From: CAWUJK01 sp963922865
GTDB lineage: Bacteria; Patescibacteriota; Gracilibacteria; BD1-5; UBA6164
Reading direction: 5' to 3'
DNA length: 22,756 nucleotides
Assembly (NCBI GenBank): GCA_963922865.1
Contig: CAWUJK010000019.1
Coordinates: 1-22,756, forward strand
The first letter of the stretch is position 1. Every line of letters starts with the position of its first letter. The translations under genes were made by a program, and so were the position numbers. Positions 8,926-18,195 of the stretch are shown piece by piece. The notes beneath the pieces were generated by a model, which saw only the letters and a list, made by a program, of their open reading frames with translations, did no database searches and was not told the DNA's origin.

Positions 8926-10248
8926 ATGATTGATACAAGATCTCCTTCATGATTTGAAGAAAAACTACCAGAATGATATTTAATAGAAGAGAATTTTAAA
9001 CAAATTATCAAGAAAAATTATTCTCTTTCTGGTTTTACGCCTATAGATACATCCAATGTTGAAAGAGTAGAAGTTCTTAGCTCAAAGTGAGCTGATGATA
9101 ATGAAATATATTGAATAAAAAGATTAAAAGCAGAAGATAAAAACGATTTTGAAATGTGACTTCGTTTTGATTTAACTGTACCCTTAGCCCGTTATGTTTC
9201 AAAATATGAATGAGAAATAACATTTCCTTTTAAAAGACAGCATATTTGAAGAGTTTATAGATGAGAAAGACCTCAAAAATGAAGATATAGAGAGTTTTAT
9301 CAAGCTGATGTTGACATTATTTGAAATGATAAATTAGAACTTTTTGCTGATGTAGAAATAGTGTCTACTATATATAACTCCTTGAAACAATTAAATTTTT
9401 GAGACTTTGTTATAAACATAAACAATAAAAAATTACTATCAGGGTTTTTAGAAAGTTTATGAGTTGATGAAATACAAAAAACTATATCAATAATTGATAA
9501 AAAAGATAAAATAACCAAAAATGATTTTGAGTTAATGTTGAAAAAAAGTAATATAGATGAAAAGCAAATAGTAGATATAAATAAGATGATAGACTTATCA
9601 AAAGACAGTAATATAAATAGTTTAGATACATTATCATTTTTTGAAAAATATGAAAATGGCTTACTTAAAGAGTGATTAAGTGAATTGAAATATATTTATA
9701 AAAATTTGATTGATATATGAGTAGTTCAAGAATTCATAAAAATAAATCCCTCTATTTCAAGATGACTAAATTATTATACAGGATTAGTTTTTGAGACTTT
9801 TATAAATAATGTAGAAAATATGTGAAGCATAGCTTCTGGTGGTAGATATGATGATTTGTGTAATCATTTTTCAAAAAATAATTTCCCATGAGTTGGTTGA
9901 AGCATATGATTATCAAGACTTATTGCCATACTTGATGAGATAAATAAAATAAAAGTAGACAAAAAAACTGTTAGTGATACTTTGGTTTTAAATACATGAG
10001 AAAATATATTAAGTAATAATTTAAGAATAGTTAAAAAGCTAAGAAATATTTGAATAAATACTGAACTATATCTCGATAGTAATGCTAAATTTTCAAAGCA
10101 AATCAAATACGCTGATAACAAAAAGATTAAATATGTTTTGATTCAGGGTGAAAATGAAATAAAAAATAAAACCATACAAATAAAAAATTTATATAATTGA
10201 AACCAAAGTGAAATAAACATAAATGATTTAGAAGATTATTTCAAATAA
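8926..10248 (+). CDS. hisS: histidyl-tRNA synthetase
   Basis: Charges tRNA-His with histidine using ATP, as a cytoplasmic class II synthetase dimer. The 440-aa length is normal. Landmarks: LRFDLTVPLARY (79-90); motif 2 RVYRGERPQKGRYREF (109-124); DVDIIG (128-133); the histidine-binding block RGLNYYTG (299-306); SGGRYDDL (324-331); and motif 3 VGGSIGLSRL (343-352). The C-terminal anticodon-binding domain follows (about 355-440). Glycines in motif 2, RGLNYYTG and motif 3 are UGA, among the clearest proof of the code. The frame is open upstream with TTG but no other ATG, so a slightly longer N-terminus is possible. It ends in a terminator shared with the convergent permease gene. Confidence 0.97.
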
Positions 10249-10276
10249 AAAACCGCAAATTAATTTGCGGTTTTTT
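10247..10276. terminator. bidirectional terminator overlapping the convergent gene ends
   Basis: A 14-bp inverted repeat, AAAAAACCGCAAAT/ATTTGCGGTTTTTT, with a two-base centre. It starts at the last base pair of the hisS stop and covers the last five codons and the stop of the permease gene on the other strand. The flanking A and T runs allow it to act in both directions. Confidence 0.88.
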
Positions 10277-11447
10277 TGGCTCTATTTAAAATTTTATTTT
10301 CAATTTTTTTGGCTTTATGTTTTCTACTAATTGCAATATCAATATCCTTGAAAAGTCACATCATAAAATAAAATAAACTTACTCAAATAAGAAGTCAGGC
10401 TATTCAAAATAAATTTTCTCAAATAAAAAGTATAACAAATGTTAAGCTAACCGGAAGTTCTAAAAAATTTGATACTATTCTTGGGTTTAGATAATAAGCT
10501 TCTATAGAGTGTATAAGTATTATGAGTGCTATAATAGCAAAAACTACAGAAATAGAGCCAGTTGTAGAAAATCATACTATAAGTATGGGTATACTTGAAA
10601 GAAATACTCCAACTATTGGTACAAAACCAAACACAAAAACCACAAGTCAAAGTGTTAGCAAATAAGGAAATCATACTCAATCCATAAATATAGTTCATAA
10701 TGCAAAAAGACCTATCACTGTAAGTATAGCGTTTGCTAGAGCGATCATAGATTGAGCTTTTATTATTAGTCAAAAACTTTTTATTATTTTTTCAAATATT
10801 ATTTTGTATTCGTAATACAAAAATGAAAAATTTGAATTTTTTACTCATCACAAATATTTTTTTAATTTTTTCCTATCAAGTAAAAATACAAAACTCAAAA
10901 CAAGTGAAAATATGAATTTTAAAAGTATGATTCAAGCGTCTTTTAATTTATTAAAAACATCTATAAGTATATTATAATCACTACTAGTAAAAGCTTCTTT
11001 AATTGTAGTTCATATCTGAGTATAATCATTGTTTATATCTGATAATACTTCTTTTACATTATTTAGTTCATCTCATATTATTGGTATAGTATTTGATAAT
11101 CATGTAAGTTCTGTTTGTAGTTTGGGTATTGCACTACTTATTATGGAAGCAAATACTAATATAAATATAAGGTATTGTAGAACTATGATAAAATTTAGAC
11201 TTAAATATTTTTTTAAATATTTTGCAAATTTTGATTTTTTAAATTTTGTAACTAAAAATGTATCTAGTTTTATTTTTATAAAATTAGCACTGGAATAAAA
11301 TAAATAAGCAAAAATAAATGTAAGAAAAAATATAACTGCAAATCCTCTGAAAAATATTAATAATAATATTAAAATAGCATATGCTATAGCTTTGTTATAA
11401 AAAGCTTTTGTAAAAATAAATGATATAAGTGTATTAAATCTTTTCAT
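10260..11447 (-). CDS. AI-2E family transporter (PerM-like permease)
   Basis: A 395-aa integral membrane protein with the layout of the AI-2E/PerM family: two N-terminal hydrophobic hairpins, a soluble amphipathic region (about 110-165), then five to six more hydrophobic segments. The family's conserved second half is visible: AQSMIALANAILTVIG near 245, FGFVPIVGVFLSSIP near 290 and IHSIEAYYLNPRIVSN near 328. The exported or imported substrate is not known for most members, and some act as Na+/H+ antiporters. The C-terminal tail (RKHKAKKIENKILNRAKK) is basic and cytoplasmic. The start is the only ATG ahead of the first hydrophobic segment. Confidence 0.9.
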
Positions 11448-11508
11448 ATTTTTGATGGTTACATTTTACTATTATAAATAACATAATATATATTTTTAAT
11501 ATATAATC

Positions 11509-11535
11509 AAAAAAAACCTAAAATAAAGTTTAGGT
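11509..11535 (-). terminator. minus-strand intrinsic terminator after the lysozyme-domain gene
   Basis: Stem ACCTAAA/TTTAGGT (11516-11522 with 11529-11535), six-base loop, followed on the minus strand by seven or more U residues. It would end transcripts coming from the lysozyme-domain gene about 180 bases upstream. Confidence 0.6.
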
Positions 11536-11560
11536 CATAAAAATAAGTTGAGAAAAAGCT

Positions 11561-11674
11561 AAGCAAGAAAATATATTTAATTTTTTTTGTTTTGAAAACG
11601 GTTTTGGATGTTTTATCCATTATTAAGATTTTATTGCCGCTCAAAACAAAAAAATTAAATATATTTTCTTGCTT
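11561..11674. repeat. 34-bp near-perfect inverted repeat with 45-base loop
   Basis: The left arm (11561-11595) begins AAGCAAGAAAATATATTTAA and the right arm (11641-11674) is its complement. The only difference is one extra T in the left arm. The 45-base loop can itself fold: GGAT/ATCC around GTTTT, enclosed by CGG/CCG. It lies in the 270-base gap between the lysozyme-domain gene and the permease gene, before a separate terminator. No target-site duplication or transposase is visible. It could be an mRNA 3' stabilising or processing hairpin, or a small non-autonomous element. Confidence 0.85.
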
Positions 11675-11717
11675 TTATACCAATTTTAATAAATTACTAA
11701 AATGAACAATAAAATTT

Positions 11718-13361
11718 TTATACAGTAAATTTAAGTTTATCTAAAGCCTCACAAAAATCAGAATTACTAACTAGAGCTTTATTTAATCAGTCTCATGAAT
11801 AATAGCTTTTTCAAGAAGTATTTTTTGGTAAACAGGCCCATTCTTTAGATACATTAATCTGAAAGTTATCTCTTGATAATTTTCAATTTAGAAAACTGTC
11901 TAATCATATTTCTTTTAATTTTAAAATAGCTAGTTTGTCTTGAATTTCAGGAGAAAATTTTTGGTTTATATCTAAATTATAATTTCTAACCAATCATTCT
12001 AGGGTTTTATTAATAAATTGATATTTTCATATTGCAGATTGTTTTCATGATGATATGCGTTTTTTTTGATAAGCTAAAATTTCTCATAGCTTATAACTGG
12101 TGAAATCTATTCTAGATTGATTAGCGTCTCAATATACAGCATTGTAATTTCATCTTGATTCTCATATAGCTATAAAATCCAAAAATCATTTTATTCAGGG
12201 TTTTAGGTTATTTATGTCTATACTACTAAATTTTGAAAATTTTTCAGTTTCTATTTGTTGTATTGTTGTTTTTTTGATTCAATAATATTCACATTTTTGT
12301 TCCCAGGATTTTCATCAAAATTCTTTTATCAATCTAACAGCAACTTCATCAGAGTATCTTCAATTATCTAATAATTCCCCATCCCAGTTACTATTTTCTC
12401 ATCTTATTCTATCAAATTGGCTAAAAATTTCTTCAATCAAAACATTTCTTTTTACTGTATTTAGTTTATCAATTTCTGGTGAAAGGATATTAATAGCAAA
12501 ACTTGGATCTATTCATCTAGCAAAAGCTCCATAAACTATATCTTCATATTTTTTATATTCTTCATTTTTTTCAATATAGCTAGAAACCTTAGAATCATTT
12601 TCTTGTAAAAGTTCTTTTATATCTCAAATTTTTATATCTTCTATAATTGTTGATTCGTGTATTAATAACCTTTCTCCATTTTTACTAAAAAATTCTCCAC
12701 TGATTCAAGTTCTACTATAAGTATTTCAAGATACTGTAACTTTCCTAACTTCACTAGGGAGTACTTGTCATGCAGTGGTTAGCATATAAAGTTCTTTGTT
12801 AAAACTATTTTGGTATGTAAATGTAAATTCAATTTGTTTGATTTCTCATGAGACTATTTTTTCACTATCTACATGGTTTTTAGTTACATATTGTAATCTT
12901 TGGTCTAGGTTTAGTTTTAAAAATTCGTTGTTTGTAATGTTTTTTAACTGTTCTTTGGAAAATTCATTTTTATTTAAACTTCAATCTTCTTGTATATCAA
13001 ATCAAGTAGAAAACTCAAAACTATCTTCAAGTTTTGCTATATTTTGGTTCAATTCAGCAAGTGATGTTTCTATATTTTGTCATCTTTCATTTGCTGTTAT
13101 AAAATGAGATTTATAAGATTCTAAAAGCTTGATTGTTTTTATTGCTTCTGGATTTGAATAGTCTTGAGGGCTTAATTTTTTACTTAGGTAGCTTCAAGCA
13201 TCATTGACATATTTTTTTGTAGCATTTATTGAATCAAGTTCTTTTTGAAGGGAGTTGATTTCTTTTTTAACTTGTAGTTGTTCAGGTGTTAAATTCTCTT
13301 CTAAAGTACTTTCGGGATTTAGTGAGTTGGTTTGAAATTGATTTCAAAGTTTTTCTGACAT
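11718..13361 (-). CDS. coiled-coil protein with C-terminal lambda-R-like lysozyme (transglycosylase) domain
   Basis: A 547-aa protein. Residues 20-115 are charged and heptad-like (coiled coil), then about 120-380 is an unassigned region with beta-rich stretches. Residues about 385-547 resemble phage lambda endolysin R (GH104 lytic transglycosylase): FLDFIAIGESRGNYNAVYGD places the catalytic Glu at E401; the conserved core SAIGKYQFINKTL is at 442-454; FSPEIQDKLAILKLKEIG and EWACLP match the lambda FSP..QD and WASLP blocks. It should cleave the glycan strands of peptidoglycan. There is no N-terminal signal peptide, so export would need another route or lysis. Residues 122-133 look like an EF-hand loop. 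It is the last gene of the accessory block, whose zeta-like protein may also concern cell-wall precursors. Confidence 0.75.
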
Positions 13362-13448
13362 AAAAAAATAATTATAAATTAATATTAATTATTTTATCAT
13401 ATTTTTTTATAAAAAACAAAGTATTGTATAGTTTAAATAGTTTTATTT

Positions 13449-13757
13449 TTATATCCCTTTTAAGATATCTCTATATTTTTTTAATTCATCCAAAGTATCA
13501 TAAAAGTCTATTTGTAAAGGTCTAAGTTCCTCTATATTTTCAAAACCATCAACATAAACATTCTGCGTTTCATCAATGTATCTATCAAGATAATCAACAT
13601 CTTTTATAGAAAAAGCTCTTATAAGGTTATGATATCTATCTATACACTTAATAATTTTAGAATCTTTATCAATAGTTTTCATTCTATCTAAAAAATTGCT
13701 TCTTGATTCTCAAGGATTTTTTGAAAAGTCTTTTACAAGTTTTTTTACTGCTTCTCA
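13449..13757 (-). pseudogene. remnant of a second HD-type alarmone hydrolase
   Basis: This frame has no start of its own at its upstream edge; the first ATG is at 13682 (77 aa). Read from 13757, it gives 102 residues whose first part (GEAVKKLVKDFSKNPGESRS, then SKIIKCIDRYHNLIRAF) lines up with the second half of the neighbouring HD hydrolase (GKEVADLVKLV, then ALLIKGSDRLSNIY). The first half, with the HD metal ligands, is missing, and the similarity begins exactly where the neighbour's frame ends. I read this as a tandem paralogue truncated by deletion. A small expressed 77-aa protein from 13682 cannot be excluded, since the frame has no stop. Confidence 0.6.
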
Positions 13758-14530
13758 TTAGAATTAATTTCATTTTTTATATTCTTTATTTTTTCAAGTT
13801 CATAGACTCTTTGTTCTTGTTCATCAGATAAATTGTTGTTTTCCAAATAAAAAATAGTATCTTCTATTTTAGAAGCTAGTTTTGGATATAAATCTCAAAT
13901 AATAGGTATAACTTGAGTTCTTGTTCTCTCAAAATATCATTCTTTCCATTCTTTATTTTTTGTGAACATAGTAGAATAAATATTTGATAACCTATCACTT
14001 CATTTTATAAGTAATGCTCAAGGTGATTTTACAATTTCTTCATAATACTTTTTCTCTTCAACAATTTTTCAATCAACACTAAAAGAAACAAGTTTCACTA
14101 AATCTGCAACCTCTTTTCAAAAAATGTTATTTATTTCTTCATATTTAGTATCTGTGTCTTCTAATACATCATGCAATAAACTTGCTAAAATTTCATTTTC
14201 TCATCAACCATTTTCAAAACAGTATATTGCTGTTATTATAAGATGACAGAAATAAGGAGTATTTTCATCTCTATACTGTCAACTATGTTTTTGCTTTATA
14301 AAATTTATTGCTTTATAAAAAATTTCTTTTTCATTAATAAAATGTGTATTAATAAGATTAGAAAATCTTGATTCAATTTTTTCAGGGAATAAACAAATAT
14401 CTATTTCATTTTTAATATCTCAAGATGAAAAATCAATATCCTGTAAATTTTTTATTCAAGATTTTTTTATTCAAGCCTGTAAACTTGAAATAATTTCATC
14501 ACTAGATACTCATGGTGTATTTTTTATCAT
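13745..14530 (-). CDS. HD-domain (p)ppGpp hydrolase of the RelA/SpoT type, hydrolase domain only
   Basis: A 261-aa protein. Residues about 70-190 carry the RSH hydrolase signature: KHSGQYRDENTPYFCHL (H82, H96), LLHDVLEDT (H120-D121 and E124-D125) and IKGSDRLSN (D179). There is no synthetase, TGS or ACT domain, so it resembles the small alarmone hydrolases that remove the 3' pyrophosphate of (p)ppGpp. Some of these act as antitoxins to toxic alarmone synthetases. It starts 10 bases after the stop of the zeta-like gene, so the two are surely cotranscribed. The C-terminal tail (about 225-261) is charged and helical, and the very end is probably altered by the deletion that made the adjacent remnant. 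Confidence 0.83.
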
Positions 14531-14540
14531 AATTTGTATA

Positions 14541-17309
14541 TTATTTAAGTAATTCTTTTTTTAATTTTTTTAAAAAATCTATTTTTTTACTCTTTTGTTT
14601 TAAATCTATTTTAGAGTCAATTATAATACTTTCTATTTTTTTATCAATAATTCTATTTGTTATATCAACAAGTTCAGAATTACTTATTCGTTTAAAAACT
14701 AGTCCATTAATTTCATTTATATTTAAAACTTTTATATCATTTATTATTCAAGAGTTATCAATAACTCTAAGATTGATATTACCTCTTTTATTTAACTCAT
14801 TTATAACTTTAAATATGTTCTCATATGTACTCTTAAAATAAGATAAATTAACGGGTCTTCAATTCTTTATGGCTCTATCTACAACAGATTCCCATGCAAG
14901 TTCGGGACTTCTATATACAAAATCAATTTCAATTCTACTAACTCAAGCCTCCTTAGCTTCTTTAATCAAATAATCAACAAATTTTATATTGTTTAGTGTT
15001 GAATCAAATGTTAATCAATTTGTTTTAGAGTTTTTAAAATGTTCTAAAGATATACTTTTTCAACTTCAAGGAGCTCATCATAATAATCTTAATGAATCTA
15101 TTGTAGATAATTCTAATTTAAAATAAATTTTGCTGAGTTTTCAAACAATGCTATCAAATTGAGAACTATTAAATCATTTGTAGTCTGTAAATAAAGTTCT
15201 AAAAGAATCTGGATCAATAATTTTTCAGTGTTTTTTCTTATAAAATTCCATCATATCTTTTAGAGGTTTATTAGAATTAACAAATGAAGCTAGTTCTTCT
15301 CTAGTTATAGAATCACGAATTATATCTCATCTACTAGAATCAAAAATTCTAGAAAATCATGGTATATTCTCTATGTCAGCTTTTGATATATTGTGTCGAA
15401 AACTTTCAAAAGAATACAAACTTGATAAATCATGAAGAATAGGGTTTTGAGAATTAGATCATTTTTTTATTTCAGTATTTCATCTCAAATTATTTGAAAT
15501 ATTAGAGAAAACTAAAGACGCACCACTAGAAAGATTTAAAATAACATTTCTTGCTCATCAATTTTTATTAATAATTTCTTCAATTTTTCAACTTCCTCTA
15601 AAAATTGATACTAAAGCTACCATCTCAACATATTCTTGAAAAGTCATACTTGCGTCTCATTCAAATATTAACTCTACTCACATTCAAATACTAGATATAA
15701 TTCAAGCTTCTATGAGTATAGCTCAAGTATTTTTTAAAATTTCTTTAGGCACACCGGATTGTAAACCTTTAATACTATCAAGTCAATATTTAGTTCTAAA
15801 AATAGGTCAAAGTACATGTAGGGCTCCAAAAAAAGCAATAGATTTTCATATTTCTTTTATATCTGTTGAACTATCTAGTAAATTATCAAAATTTTCTTCA
15901 AATATTGCTGTATTTGCTAAATTATATGCTTCATAAAAAGATATTCATCATACAATAGAATTATTTGCAAAATTTCAAACTGTACTAAGCTTTGTTCATA
16001 CAGAAATTCAAGCACTTGCAAGTCTACTAGCAACAATAGTTCTCACTCATCATACTGCAAGTCTTGCTGCTAAAACTCAAGCTCAAAGAGGTATTAAACA
16101 AAGTGCTACATTTACAGCTACTTCAAAAGCAAAATTTAGATTTTCATCTGAAAAATCAAAAGCTCAACTTCAAACCATATCTCAGTACAAATCTACTAAT
16201 TTATTATCTCTTAGCTTAGGTTTATCTTCTATATACTTATGAAGAAGTATTTCAGTTAAATTTCATTTAATTGCTTCAAAAGATGAAATCTTTATTAAAT
16301 TATCTACTGCTTTTTTTATGTTTTCTCGAGAGGCAGATGGATCTTGTTTTTTAAATATTTCTTCATATTCATTTCTCTTTTTTTCAAGAGATTTATTTAA
16401 TTTTTCAAAATGATCGTATAAATCGCTAGCAACTTCTTTTTTATCTATATAGTCAGGAAGTATTTTTTCAATATCTTGTTTTGTTCATCAATTAAGAAAT
16501 ATATCAGATAAACTTTGTGAGTTTATGATTAGGTTGATTTCCGAAAAATCCTTTTTTCCAAGAATATTTTTTCAAAGATGGGATATAGAATTTTTATAAT
16601 AATTAGTATTTTCTCTAAATTCACTATATATTTGATATTGTTTTTCTTCCAAAGTCTTATTTTTATCTAAAACTGTAGAAAACATAGTATCTATACTATC
16701 CTCAAAAATGAAATCTGTATCTAGAACATTTTCCTGAGATTCTGATCTTTCCATTTCTTTTTTTATATTTTCTACTTTTTCTAAAAATAACTTTCTACTA
16801 AAACTAGGTTCCATTATTTGATTTTGCAAATTATTCATCAAATTTCATATTTTTCACGTCGTATCTTTCATTATATCATCATCATTTCTTGCCCATTTAA
16901 ACCAAAGACTATTAGCATCCTGACCGGCTGAAACAGTCCAAAGATCTATAAAAGTTTTTAAAGCAAAATAATCTATAAAAATTTGAGCTCTTTGTTCTAA
17001 TAATTCTTTTTGTTTCTGAGAAATCAAATCTCATACTTCTACTATAACAGGTCAATTTTCAGTGTTTTCATTATTATCATCAGATAATAAAGATAGTTGG
17101 GATTGTAACTTTTGAGAATTTTCATCTTGAAATTCACATAGTTTTGAATTAAACTCATTATCATTTGCTGCTAAATTTTCAATTACTGATTGCACATCTT
17201 GTAGAGGCATTTTTTTTATATCACCAATACAACTATTTATTTCTTTTTGTGAATCAAACTCATTATTTTGTGAATTTAATTCTCTTTTTTCTAAGTTTCA
17301 TCCTCCCAT
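14541..17309 (-). CDS. large multidomain protein with C-terminal zeta-toxin-like P-loop domain
   Basis: A 922-aa protein. Residues 1-380 are acidic, helical and partly coiled coil. Residues about 393-460 and 525-551 are unusually hydrophobic and rich in Gly and Ala (LIPLGAGVLAARLAVGG), like membrane-inserting or glycine-zipper helices. Residues about 740-855 form a P-loop domain: RLLGGAPGSGKS with Walker A K751, FDSTLNNIKFVDYLIKEA, IEIDFVYRSPELAW, and VVDRAIKNGRPV. These match zeta toxin/UDP-GlcNAc kinases, which phosphorylate a peptidoglycan precursor. The segment between Walker A and STL is only about 18 residues; in classic zeta toxins it is much longer and holds substrate residues, so activity is uncertain. 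No epsilon-type antitoxin is seen. Three CGA codons occur only here. It is likely cotranscribed with the alarmone hydrolase. Confidence 0.72.
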
Positions 17310-17361
17310 TTTTTATAAAATTAATTAATAAGATAATAATTTATAATAGAAAATATCTAAA

Positions 17362-18132
17362 TTAATTCACTATATTACTAGACACAGTAAATAATACTTT
17401 TATTATATTTTTAGTATCATCACTAATTCTAGTGTCAATTAAAATATTATTTAAAACAACAGGTAGTTTTTCATTTAATAAATTAGGATTTGATATCACA
17501 TCTCACAAATTTCAAATTTCTTGCTCAAAATAAGAGTTTATTATTTTTTGTTCTTCTGCGGGTATATTAACAAGAATTTTGGAAATTTTATTAAAAAATT
17601 CTATTGTTTTAGTATCATCAATTTCAATTTTATCTCATCTACTAGAACCAATAACAACTTTTCTAGCAGAAATTTCTTCTCATAAATTTATAACCTTTTT
17701 TTGTTGAGTAACATGATCAATATAGATGAAATAAGATTCTGTTCATTTAAGGCTTTGTTCAAGCTCTCTTTTAGAAGATAAATAATCACTACTAAAATCA
17801 TTATTTGAAGTAACAAGAAGTCATGATGCTGAGTTTAATTCTTTTAAAGATAAATTTACAAGATTCCATTTTCCATTAGATTCAGGAGTATCAGCTAAAA
17901 ACTGATTAACTACTGATCAGCTTTTTGAAAAATGTGTTCATCATTCTATAGATAATATTTCTCAGTTTTGTGTTTGTTTTATACTAATTCAAAGCATATC
18001 ACACATCATTTGTGTATTATTATCAAGTATGGTAACAACCTTAGATGATACTCATATACCATAAGTATCAGTTCAAATATTTTGACTAGAAATATCTCAT
18101 TTTGATCCTTTTAAATTTTCTTCTAAAGACAT
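17362..18132 (-). CDS. unknown protein at the head of the accessory block
   Basis: A 256-aa protein (MSLEENLKGS to TAA). It has no signal peptide or membrane segment. The first half is rich in Ser, Asn and Gly with beta-type stretches (GVSSKVVTILDN, LSIEGGTHFSKS); the second half is more helical (about 175-256). I do not recognise a family. It lies 52 bases upstream of the zeta-like gene on the same strand and 63 bases after RNase R, so it probably begins or shares the accessory operon. It could be a partner, chaperone or immunity factor, but nothing in the sequence shows which. Confidence 0.65.
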
Positions 18133-18195
18133 ATAAATTTTAGTTATACTATAATATATTTATATAATAACATAATTAAATTCTAACCGCAAATA
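18133..18195 (-). promoter_or_regulatory. possible promoter of the accessory block
   Basis: This 63-base gap contains a minus-strand TATAGT (18148-18153) inside the palindrome TTATAGTATAA, about 15 bases before the start of the 256-aa gene. The -35 is weak. Read-through from the RNase R gene is equally possible, since no terminator lies in between. Confidence 0.25.

Noticed and set aside
11448..11717. Insertion sequence or integron attC site at the long inverted repeat
   Set aside because: No transposase or integrase gene, no target duplication and no conserved attC core sequences; kept only as an unexplained repeat.
13736..13757. Programmed frameshift joining the alarmone hydrolase to the HD fragment (A AAA AAC run)
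   Set aside because: The slippery-looking run lies after the stop codon of the hydrolase frame, and the fragment aligns to the same half of the domain that the hydrolase already has, so a tandem remnant explains it better.
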